In this document: positions 53,783 to 64,000 of the stretch, piece by piece
Layout of the letters: the number at the start of each line of letters is the position of its first letter
Position numbering within the stretch: position 1 is the first letter of the stretch
NCBI GenBank assembly: GCA_039621445.1
Contig: CP154956.1
Coordinates: 44,807,291-44,871,290, forward strand
DNA from: Euglena gracilis
Lineage: Eukaryota; Euglenida; Euglenophyceae; Euglenales
Length of the DNA: 64,000 nucleotides
Reading direction: 5' to 3'
Position numbers and translations under genes: made by a program
Notes under the pieces: generated by a model
What the model was told of the DNA's origin: nothing
What the model saw: only the letters and a program-made list of their open reading frames with translations
The model's database searches: none

Positions 53783-54916
53783 GGAGAAATCCCAGTCTGA
53801 GAAGATACCAGAGTGGCTTTACGCATCTCTGGAACATTCTTCAACAGGGGGGGGTCCCCCCCCACCAAGCATCATCTGATGAAATTGCAGATGCTGTGGT
53901 ACAATTGTTCAGATTTTCCCCTGCACAGGCCAGAAATGCCTACTCAGGTGTCTTACTTTTGCCAGGGGTTGGGGAAAATTGAGGTTTCACCCCCTGCTGA
54001 CACCATATAAAAAAGCGTGGAATAAGAATGTCCAAAAATATGGTGCTTTCTGGGATCCATGGCCTCTGCTGAGGCATCTGGCAACAGTTCCATTTGATGC
54101 ACTGAGGAACAACCTGTCACACTTACGTTTACAACTCATTCTTGTGTGTCGCCTTCTAATGTTGCTCAGATCTTCAGATTTATCAGAAATGAAACGTTGT
54201 GCAAGTTTACTTGGCTCAACTCCTTATGTAAAAATTAGGAGAAAGGGTCAAAAAATGGCAAATGGGAGAGAATGGTTTCATTGGCAGAAATTACCTACAT
54301 TTCTCCGTTTCACTTTGTAAAGGAGTATGTGACCCTCACAAAGGATCATTGCCCCCCCAGGTGGGCCTGTGTTTTGACCCTCCAACCCCCCTTCAGGGGC
54401 ATCAAGGCAGACACCATTGCATCTTTAACAAAAAATGCCTTAGAAGAATTTGGGATTGATTCCCGTATTTGGTGCCCCCACTCCACCAGGGGGGCAGGAG
54501 TCAACATGATGAAAAAGCTGGGTTTGAGCTCAGAGTTGGTTTGTGAAATTGGTCAGTGGAAAAGTGTGGAAGCCTTTTGCTCACATTATCAAAGGTTGGG
54601 TGCCCAAGAAAACTTGGAGCAAGCCTTACGATTAAAATTTTTTGGCGGAGCCGCCCCCCCCCCCGGGGGGTGCACAGTCGACCTCACTTGGGGGAAGTGC
54701 GGAGCCCGAGGTGTCTCGCACTCCCCCCCGAGGCAGACCGAGAGGGGAGGAAGGGACACCGAGGGCGAAGCACAAACACCAAGTGAGCCCACCCTACCCT
54801 CCCAGAAAAGAAAACGATCCTCAGGGGGGGGGGGGGCTCCAGGAAGGGGTCTCCCCCTAGGAATCGTCCGCGCCGGAGCGACGAAGCAGCCAACTCCGGC
54901 AAAATCGCAGCACTAA
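53700..54916 (+). pseudogene. DIRS 2 tyrosine recombinase, frameshifted
   Basis: Three consecutive frames give one recombinase: to about 53980 (SSIDDFIRRNPSLRRY, FSPAQARNAYSGV); 53979-54285 (LLTPYKKAWN, MLLRSSDLSEM with the catalytic Arg); and to the TAA at 54914-54916 (CPHSTRGAGVNMMKK with H-x-x-R, IGQWKSVEAFCSHYQRL with the Tyr). Frame changes lie near GGGGAAAATTG at 53970 and near 54285. DIRS 1 has the same protein uninterrupted. Confidence 0.8.
54680..54787. repeat. DIRS 2 internal complementary region
   Basis: GACCTCACTTGGGGGAAGTG, CGGAGCCCGAGGTGTC is complementary to the left end. TCGCACTCCCCCCCGAGGCA, GACCGAGAGGGGAGGAAGGG and onward to ACCAAGTGAG is complementary to 54980-55049. Confidence 0.9.
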
Positions 54917-54987
54917 AGGGGAAAGGCCTAACCTACCCAAAAACATTCACCTTCAAACAGCCGGCAAACAAGGCATGACCTCACTTG
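54885..54987. repeat. DIRS 2 right inverted terminal repeat
   Basis: CAGCCAACTCCGGCAAAAT, GCACTAAAGGGGAAAGGCCT, AACCTACCCAAAAACATTCA, CCTTCAAACAGCCGGCAAAC, AAGGCATGACCTCAC; complement of 50393-50488. Confidence 0.9.
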
Positions 54988-55049
54988 GTGTTTGTGCTTC
55001 GCCCTCGGTGTCCCTTCCTCCCCTCTCGGTCTGCCTCGGGGGAGTGCGA

Positions 55050-55441
55050 TTTGCACTTATTCAAAAATGTTTGCACCTTATCCCCGAAACATTTGTCTCT
55101 GTTCCGAATTTTTTTGCACTCGGATCGGGTGTATTGCACAATTGCCCTTTGAAAATTCAATCGGAGTGCATATGTTTCCATTGCGCAGTGCAAGGCTTTT
55201 TTTTCGTTGTGCAAAAATAAAATGACTGAGTGTAAATTTTTTCGGAACAAATGCAAATATTTTTTGGGACCCAGTTCCCAGACAATGGGACCCAGACAAT
55301 TTTTGAGACAAATTTCTGGGCAAATTTTTTTGAGGGCGCTGGGCAAAATTTTTCACAGGTTGGGGCAAATGTTTTTTGCCAGCCGTGGGCAAACATTTAA
55401 GATGCTAGGTGTGAGCGGGACCTCCTAACCCAACGCGCTGA
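55050..55441. other. Gene-free flank of DIRS 2
   Basis: AT-rich, with GGGACCCAG repeats (55265-55300) and GGGCAAATTTTT/GGGCAAAATTTTT motifs. No gene is seen. Confidence 0.55.
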
Positions 55442-55540
55442 ACAATCGAAACACTGCCGATGAACAAGGCATGGCCTCACAAAGGCAAAGCGCGAAGCCC
55501 AAGCTGTCCTCGAGGGGTGCACGAATTTGGCCGGAGGGCG
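55442..55540 (-). mobile_element. DIRS end remnant
   Basis: GATGAACAAGGCATGGCCTC, ACAAAGGC, GCGAAGCCC is an inverted left end of the DIRS 2 type, followed by CCTCGAGGGGTGCACGA, which resembles a right end. Heavily diverged. Confidence 0.45.
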
Positions 55541-55654
55541 AATTTCTTGTTCATCCTTTGTTCCAAAACCAAAAATACTGACGCACAATCCAGGGTAAAG
55601 CATGACCGTCGCGGTCTGCGGTCCGTGGTTTAGTGCCGATGGGAGGGCAAGGGG

Positions 55655-56194
55655 TCAGTGCAGCACAAAGACGTGGTACGCGAGGTCCCGCCACTCTGCC
55701 GAAGTGGGCCGGATGGCGACCCGCAGCTCCGCCCGCCCCGCCGTGAACGCGGGCGGGACGAGGAGGTCTGCCTCCGCGATGCGGGCAGGGAGGCAGGTTT
55801 GGGGCGGGACGGTGACGGCGGTTTTCGGGCCAACCAACTTTCGTTCTTGGTGAACTGACCAAACCACAAGCTCGGTTTGCTGAACCAACACCGCCCGCCA
55901 CACTTCACGCTGTGTCGTCAGGGGAGGTCCCCCCCCCTTCTGCGGACGCCCATTCGAAATTGCCCACACCGGGTATGATCCTTTTCGGGTAAAAACTGCC
56001 CCAATTTCTTTCCCGTACTTACTGAGGCTCATGGGGAAAGTCATTTGTGCACAATTGCGTCTGAAAAAAGCAACCAGTGACTTCCTTTCAAAAAGCCATC
56101 TCCCCTCTTGTGGGATATACCATGTGGCTGTTTCTCGGGACTCCGGACCCCCCCCCCCCCCCACGTCCTGAGGGGGGTCGATTGTATGGGACAT
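55655..56194 (-). other. Unrecognised GC-rich open frame
   Basis: An open frame of about 150-180 codons on the minus strand (NCAQMTFPMSLSKYGKE, VWRAVLVQQTELVVW, ELRVAIRPTSAEWRD) with protein-like composition and GC content well above its surroundings. No domain was recognised and the ends are not defined by clear splice sites. Plus-strand frames over the same DNA look less protein-like. It may be an exon of a host gene. Confidence 0.3.
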
Positions 56195-56283
56195 TTCGGT
56201 GCTTCACACTGAAAATAGTGGAGAACCCCGCCTCTGGCGGGGTAAACATTCAGCCTGGGGGGTCAGACAGGGGGGGGGGACTT

Positions 56284-56690
<407 letters not shown>

Positions 56691-58480
56691 CTCCCAGCGC
56701 CAGCCAAACACGCACTGGGGCTCTGCACATAGCAGCATGGGGGTGGGTCTCGGGACGGTTTTAGCTCTGGGAGCACTCTCCTTTGTCCGAAAAAAAAGAG
56801 GGCTGCTCCAAGGCTAATGCAAAAATAGGAAGGCAACTGAGGCAGTGATGCATGAATCAACAACACAATGCGTATGCCACTCACCTTTGATTCCAGGTTT
56901 TGACAAAGAAAACAGCTGTGATGCCAACCCCCAATATCCAATCTTGGATTTCCAAACAAATTTCATTTCGGGAAAACGCCCTTCGTGAAAAGGCACTTCA
57001 GTGAAACAGCTGTGGAAAATTCAACTACTGTCTACCAAATCAATGAACAGGTCACGGTCCATCGCAACCGACGGACCAATGCACGAAAAGCAAAGCAATT
57101 GTGTTTTTGGAGAAGTGGACAAATACAGCCTTTTGACCAAAACTACAAAAAAAATCTCAACACCACGGAAAGCTGGGTTTCTTGCTGGTGGTGCTTCCTT
57201 GTGGTTGAATCATGCAGAGTTTGTGATGGTTGCACTCCTTTCTGTAGCAGAAAATATTTTCCAGCAATTTTTTTGATTTCTGGTTTGAATTTTTTGATCA
57301 ATGGTTTTTTATATGCAGATGCTGATGCTGGGAACTGAAAGCTCATGGGATTCTTCTTCTTCCTCTTCCTCTTCTTCTGCTTCTTTCCCAAAGGATGCTT
57401 TTTTTTCACAATTGCAAAATATGCCAAATTTGTTTTTTGGTGCCAAAATGGGAATATTTTTAGAGCCGAATATGAAATTGGTTATCCCAAATCCACTCCT
57501 GGGTTGGTGTTGGGACGGGGGGGGGGGCACCCACTAATAAAGTGAAACAAAAGACTCAAAATCGTTAGAAAACAAAAAAAATGCCAGGAAAAAAAACAAA
57601 GAAAACCTGGCCAATTTCGCCAAAACCAAAGATCCTCAAACAGAAGCAAAAAACACACCGCGTTTGATTTTTCTTTTCCCCCGCTGGGCAAAACCATGTT
57701 TGAATCCATCCAGAAATCTGGTTTGAATCACAAATTTATTATTTATTGGTTGGTGGATAGAGACAACAGGCCAAAAATCGGTCACTTTGGCCGCGCCATG
57801 TGCCCTTGATTAGACGGGGGCCTCTAGCTTGTGGCTTTCTGCAGCAAGGTTGAAATAACAAGGGTTTTGCTCAGGCCTGTCCCACACATGCCTTTTGTTC
57901 CACTGGTTCCACCCCAAAGTCGAGCTATTTTGGGCACGTTTTTGGCAAAAATTTGTAAAGCTGCCAAAATTTTTGGAACATATCCCCCGGGGTCAGTCCG
58001 GATCCCTCCTGACAAGAAGGAGGGGTGGGTGATCCCTGCCTCCCCACAGTCAAAAGAGGGGACACCTCCCCACCTAACTGACACCCTCCTGGGGGGGGGG
58101 TCCCAGCCCCCAACCTCCGAAGGGAAGAAAAAATTCCTGGCAGTGGGTTTGTATCACTTCTTTTTTGGCTAATTCTAATCCCCCAGAATCCCCAAAAGTG
58201 CCGAAATCGGGAATTTTGGCAGGATTTCGGGGTCAATCCCCACTTTGAGCGTCCAAAAGAAATTCAGCTGGCTGTTTTTTTGAACCAGCTGCACCCCCCC
58301 CCCCCAACTTGACCTGAGGTGAGAGAAGAAATTGGCGGAGTCACCAAATCCGATAAACCGTGCAACGTGGCATATGGGGGGAGGCTGGATCAGGGGAGGC
58401 AGAGTTTGGGCAGAGATTAAGGGATGATGGGCAGGATTAAGAGATTGGGCAGGGATGGGCAGAGATTAAGACTCGTTGAT
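56691..58480. other. Gene-free stretch
   Basis: AT-rich. Contains a (TTC/TCC)n-like run at 57350-57385 and C-run blocks. Short frames only; nothing recognised. Confidence 0.5.
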
Positions 58481-60623
58481 TGATCTGTCACACAGCCACA
58501 TTGGGCACATCACACCCGTCCACGAGCACCTCAGCGCGTTGGTTGAAAGCCGATTGGTCTGAGGCAGAGGAGCCCGGCGCTATTACTGGGCAATCGATGC
58601 TTCGTGAATACGAGTCGTCGACCTGCCCCACCTGTATTTATGTCAACGCCGGAAGACGTGGTGGCTGACGAAGAAAACGGGCGTGCACGCACACAATCTC
58701 TTCCGCCCCCCTGCCAAGGGGTGGCACGCTTCGCCAGTCGCAGGCTTCTTTGGGGGCGGGCCTTCGGCTGCGGATTGCCGGCCCACAGGTGCAGGGGAGG
58801 GGGAAGGGGGAGGGGCCGCGCTTGGGTTCCACCAGGGCCGATCCATGCAACGTTTCCTTCAAAATGGCCATTTCCGGCCGCCAGAGTGGACTCTGTTCAA
58901 CTGCAGCCCCCCCTCCCCGGGTTGACAACGCCCCCCTCAGTTGCACTAAGGCTTCGTGGCTGTTTATGGCCGGTGCCAAACTTCGCTTCTGGCCCAGTTT
59001 GCTGTGTGGTGAGTGGCCAGGGGCCCCTTGCGCCAATAACTCTGGTGTAATTCCAGCGCTGTGGGGACATACACTCACGTTGTGAGAACGCCCCCCCCCC
59101 CCGGCTCATAGCTGGGGCACTTCCGTCCAAAGAAGCTGGGGCCCATTGAACAACTCCTGGGGCACCCTGGAGCATTCCTGTTGCGGCCAGTTTTGTCAGA
59201 TAAAACTGGCCGAAGATGACGGGTTTTCTGAAGCTGGAGGGGACCGGGGATTTTTTTAAGACCTGGGGGAAGGGAGGTCTCCCACCCACCACCCAGCCGA
59301 GGGGGTCGGGGACCTACTTTTGGGGTTCAATTTTGGGGGCAAATATTTTTTTCCACGCTTCGTGCTGAAAAACAGTCCAAAATGACCAAAACCCTGCTTC
59401 TGGCTGGGTACCAACAAGGCCCTTGGGGATCCCCCTCAGGGTATTAAATGAGAGGGGGGGAGGGGGGAGGGGGGGGGGTGGTCCCGGACCCCCCTTCCCC
59501 CGCCGGGTTAAAAAAAAAACTGACACGAAGCGCCGAAAAATTTTGAGGGGATTCAAAAATGCCCAAAATTGAGTTGCCCAACATTCAGATGAGTTTTCTT
59601 TTTCACCAAACCGACAAAATCAGATGACAAAAAACACAATTTTGCCGGCAAAATGCGGGCAAGAAAAATTCCCCGGACACCTTGGAGGAGGGGTGGTCTG
59701 GACCCCCACCCCCTTCCTGTGGTCGTGGTCCTGTGGTCCAAAGCAAGGTTGGATCTTGAAACTTGACGGACCTTGATATCTCAAAAAACCTCGAACTTCT
59801 CGAAGAACCTTGAAATCCAAAAAAAGATCTTTGGGGTGCCAGCCAAAAATGCAAGGAAACACCTAAAAAGTTTGGGGGGTGCGACTTGGCCACTTTTGGT
59901 CATTTTGGCCTTTGTTGGGCACTTTTGGTCATTTTGGGTCACTTTTGTGACTATAAGCCTCTTGGCCATTTTGGCCAGCATTTTTGGCCAGGTTTGGCTA
60001 CTGTTTGCTGCTTCTGGCTCTTTGGGTGCTATTTTGGGTCTTGTGGGACTTCGAGAATTTCAAAAAATTTCGAAGCTATTACCTACCCCCCCCCCTAGGC
60101 TGGGACTTCAGGCGAAAAAATAATACCCCACGCGGGTTTTACTTGTCGGGGGTACGCATTTATCCTCGGGCCGGCTGGAAAAAAGTGCTGGCTAGAAAAA
60201 CGGGGCTGGCCCCCCCCCCCAGGAGGAGGGGTGTCTGGGGGGGTCCAGCCAGCAATATCCAAAGACAGGTAAAACAGCGTAAATTCAGCCGGGTTGGCAT
60301 TTTGCGGCCAAAATCTGGAGGTGAAAACCCCAACCCCTCAAAAACCGTCATTTTGGCCATTTTTGACCACTGTTTTTTTTAAAAGCTTTGCGCCGAAAAT
60401 TTTTCGGTCTGGCCCCTTAGCGGACCCCGGGGAGGGGGGTCCGTAGCCTGGCTGCCGGTTGGCTGGACCTCCCCCAATGCATTGCGGCATATTTCGAGTT
60501 CGACACCCATGCACAACGGGTTGGAAACGTGCGCCAAGCACAGAGAGCCCCACCATGTAATTTGTTGGGGGGGGGGGCTGCCCTGGCCGTAGACACGCCG
60601 CAGCAGCACGCCGTGGTTGTGCG
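58481..60623. other. GC-patchy stretch without recognised gene
   Basis: 58600-59080 has long frames on both strands but none with recognisable motifs. 59870-60010 repeats TTTTGGCCACTTTTGG and TTTGGTCATTTTGG. Nothing supports a gene call. Confidence 0.45.
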
Positions 60624-60636
60624 NNNNNNNNNNNNN
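60624..60636. other. Assembly gap (13 N)
   Basis: Thirteen ambiguous bases in a row; frames read across it are not reliable. Confidence 1.
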
Positions 60637-62366
60637 ATCCATGGATTTCAGGCAAAAGAGCTCCATGGAGTGGGCAGGTATGTATGGAGGGGTCAATGAA
60701 GGGGTGGGTGCGCGCTTATTAAGAGCTCAGCACTATTCAAAACCTGGTCCGACCCACCCCCCCCCCCTCCATGTCGGGAGGGGGGGTCCGACCCCTCCCC
60801 TCAAGGCTTCCCATCCATCCCTGACCCCCCCAATAATAACTGCACAGGTGTGCACTTTTTAGGAACCAAATTTCGTTGTGTGCACTTCTTAGGGCGGGTC
60901 CAAGCACCGACCTTGTCTAAGCACCACCCCCTGGTTTTCACCCATCAATCAAAGGTCATCTTTTGGGAAGCACTTTTCCCCCTGTTTTTTTTTGTGAGAT
61001 GTTCATCAATTTTTTTGGCATTGCAGAAACTCCTGAACATACCATTGCTTAACAACACCCCGCCCCCCCCCGGGGTGACTGACTGGTTTTTTTTTAGAGT
61101 GACTGATTGGTTTTTTTTTGTCCCAGAGCCCCCCTCCCCGGGGGTGGGGTAGGCCCGAAAATGGAAAAAGTGGCTGCTCTGGCGCCGAAAGTGCCGGAAA
61201 TTTTTGGATTTTTGAGACTTTTTTTGGCACATTTTCATTGCCTCCTGAAGAGTGGCCGACCCCCCCCCCCCACCCTGGGGGGTAAAGTGACTGACTGGTT
61301 TTTTGGGGAAAAGTGACTGACTGGTTTTTTGGGGAAAAGTGACTGACTGGTTTTTTCGGAGTGGAAAGTGACCCCCCTCCCCCCCCCCTCGGGGGTCGCT
61401 AAGCAATGGTATGCTCCTGAAGCTTGGTTTGGCGAAATATCGAGCCACCACCCCGCCTGGTCCTCACCCACTTTGTCGGTCCTCAGACCAGGGGGAGGTC
61501 AGGCCTGCGGTATTACCACGTGTCCCATCCGTCCCCGTCGTCGGAGGGGGAAGTCGGATTTGCCCCCTCCCCCCCTCAGTTGCGCCACCGAGCACCGCCC
61601 CGGCCCGGACAGCTCCGAACTGCGGGTCCCACCCCCTCGCCGCGGCGGTCGCCAATGGTCGACCACGGCCCCGCCGTCGCCCTCGGCAGATCCCCAAGCC
61701 CCTCTGGTGCAGACCCCCCGATGACGTTCGTCCCGTGTCCAACGACCACCGTAAGGATCGATAGGTTGAATTCTCCCTTGCAAAGTGCAATGTGCTGTTG
61801 CTGTTGTCTGTTGTTGTGCCCGAGAGCCCAGGAAGTTCCCGTGCAATTACATCCAATGTCCATGAATGCCCGGTTTCCCCAGGGGGTGGAGGGGGGTGGG
61901 GGGGGGGGTCGAGTGGGTCCCTCGCTGGAGGCGGGGTTTCCCTCTGTTTTCGGCCCGAAGTGCCGAAAAAAATTTTGGACCCCAAAATTGACCCCCCTGC
62001 AAAATTGGGCCCCCCGAGCCCCCGGGGGTGGGTCAGGGCAGTGCTGGCAGCGGCCAAACAGCCAGGGTGGTGGGTGGGGGTGTCAAACACCACCAGGCCT
62101 TCACATACAGCCCTGGGGTGGGTGGGTGGGTGGGTTAGGACCCCCCTCCCAGGAACAAAAAAAAAACACCCGAGCCAAAGTGACGATATCATCAAAAGGG
62201 CAAAAACAGCTTAAAATGCCCATATATCGCCACCAATGGCCAGCTTTTGTCAACATGGGGTCCCCCCTTTTAACTTGCCTGACGACCCCCCTGGTTTGGA
62301 GACAAACATTGGCCTTTTCTTTAACGACTGCCTCCTTGGTTGGAGACAAGCATTAGTGGTCGTCAG
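60637..62366. other. C-rich stretch, no recognised gene
   Basis: 60700-60960 shares motifs with intron 6 (AAGAGCTCAGCA, CCTTGTCTAAGCACCACCCC). GTGACTGACTGGTTTTTT recurs at 61075-61350, as at 13670-13900 and 8295-8350. A long plus-strand frame at 61424-62356 is overlapped by an equally long minus-strand frame and neither has motifs. TCGGAGTGGAAAGTGACCCCCC is typical of the repeat. Confidence 0.45.
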
Positions 62367-62655
62367 ACCAGGCTGTATCTTAGTCGGGTGCCGACCCCAC
62401 CCGGGGGGGGGGGGTGCCTACCTTGCCAGGCACTCCAAGGCACTCCAAATCCGACCGCTGGGGGGGGGGGTAGGGCATGTGGCCAAAGGCGCCCTAGCAC
62501 AGACCCGGCGCCGAAGGCGCCGGGGAGCCAAAAAAGGCCTTGTCACAGGCCGGAAACCGCCCCCCCCCCCGGGGGGTAGTGCCTGCCTGGGCAGGCACCC
62601 CAAGGCACCCCGGACCCCCCTCCCCCCCGGGGTTGTAAAAAACAGCCTGCGTCAG
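62367..62655. repeat. Second copy of the 31131-31450 repeat
   Basis: TTAGTCGGGTGCCGACCCCA, a G run, CACTCCAAATCCGACC, CCGGCGCCGAAGGCGCCGGG, TGCCTGCCTGGGCAGGCACC and TAAAAAACAGCCTG, in the same order and strand as at 31131. Confidence 0.78.
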
Positions 62656-62660
62656 ACACT

Positions 62661-62807
62661 AACTTTGGAGAATGACCTGAATAAGTGACGTTGAGCTTCC
62701 GCAGTATCAGCATTGTAGCTCAGGAGGGTTGTACCTCCCTCCCTCTGAGTAATAATGCTGCTACTGCGGAAGCTCAACATCACACATTCAGGTCATTCTC
62801 CAAAGTT
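62661..62807. repeat. Foldback with 46-nt arms
   Basis: Left arm AACTTTGGAGAATGACCTGA, ATAAGTGACGTTGAGC, TTCCGCAGTA; right arm TACTGCGGAAGCTCAAC, ATTCAGGTCATTCTCC, AAAGTT, with a few mismatches. The 55-nt loop holds a smaller inverted AGCATTGTA / TAATAATGCT pair and CCTCCCTCCCTC. Could be a MITE or a precursor-like RNA hairpin. Confidence 0.82.
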
Positions 62808-63975
<1,168 letters not shown>

Positions 63976-64000
63976 ACCCCACCCCCCCCCCCCCCCCCCC

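Larger units (their letters stand above)
50365..55049 (+). mobile_element. DIRS-type tyrosine-recombinase retrotransposon 2
   Basis: About 4.7 kb, starting GACACCTCGGGCTCCG and ending CTCGGGGGAGTGCGA. Inverted terminal repeats lie at 50393-50488 and 54894-54987. An internal complementary region at about 54680-54787 is complementary to the left end (50365-50402) and the right end (54980-55049), joined as in a circle (GAGGTGTCTCGCACTCC). It carries Gag-like, RT, RNase H, NPPW domain and tyrosine recombinase sequences, a full complement, but with frame changes in RT and recombinase, so it is at best recently inactivated if the indels are real. Confidence 0.9.

Noticed and set aside
44348-55049. 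LTR retrotransposons
   Set aside because: No long direct terminal repeats, no integrase or protease motifs. Ends are inverted and the integrating enzyme is a tyrosine recombinase.
61424-62356. Long plus-strand frame of 310 codons
   Set aside because: Overlapped by an equally long minus-strand frame, Pro/Gly/Arg-rich low complexity, no motif.

Overview
This is a nuclear window from a green, secondarily photosynthetic protist, almost certainly a euglenid and most like Euglena gracilis. Three things point there. (1) It carries a gene for a polyprotein of six LHCII-type chlorophyll a/b-binding proteins separated by a decapeptide linker ([10 protein letters not shown]) that fits the linker pattern xMxAxxGxKx known from Euglena, preceded by a bipartite presequence (signal peptide plus stop-transfer segment). 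(2) Most introns of that gene are not GT-AG. They start 3 nt before CAG, end 5 nt after CTG, and their ends base-pair, as in the nonconventional introns of euglenids. (3) The rest is an AT/GC-patchy, repeat-filled genome with long C and G runs. LAYOUT. 1-5.7 kb: gene-free, low-complexity DNA, minisatellites and a cluster of palindromic GGTCGGCCCGACC modules. 5.8-9.3 kb: a decayed hAT-type transposase gene whose exons are separated by nonconventional introns; nested C-rich MITEs sit inside one of them. 9.4-19.4 kb: more MITEs, palindromes, a 1.4-kb terminal-inverted-repeat element carrying a PHD-finger reading frame on the minus strand, and short palindromic repeat families. 19.47-41.29 kb: the LHCII polyprotein gene, plus strand, nine exons. 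Exons 4-8 are five nearly identical 699-nt cassettes, each holding the C-terminal half of one LHC unit, the linker and the N-terminal two thirds of the next, while the introns between them (0.9-4.0 kb) share nothing but their paired ends. Intron 4 contains a fragment of a circular ssDNA (CRESS) virus-like Rep helicase gene with its own tiny introns. 41.3-44.3 kb: intergenic repeats. 44.35-55.05 kb: two DIRS-type tyrosine-recombinase retrotransposons with inverted terminal repeats and the diagnostic internal complementary region, plus at least two terminal-end-only relatives. 55-64 kb: gene-poor DNA with two large (CA)n arrays, dispersed repeats and a 13-N assembly gap. HOW IT FITS TOGETHER. 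The only clearly functional host gene is the LHC polyprotein gene. Its summed exons come to 4545 nt, exactly 1515 codons including the stop, apart from a compensated +1/-1 indel pair in exon 5 that is either an assembly error or a lesion. The mRNA would be translated at the ER, delivered to the three-membrane plastid and cut at the linkers to release six antenna proteins. Everything else is transposon-derived or unrecognised. Many frames are broken next to homopolymer runs, so sequencing or assembly indels cannot be separated from real decay here.
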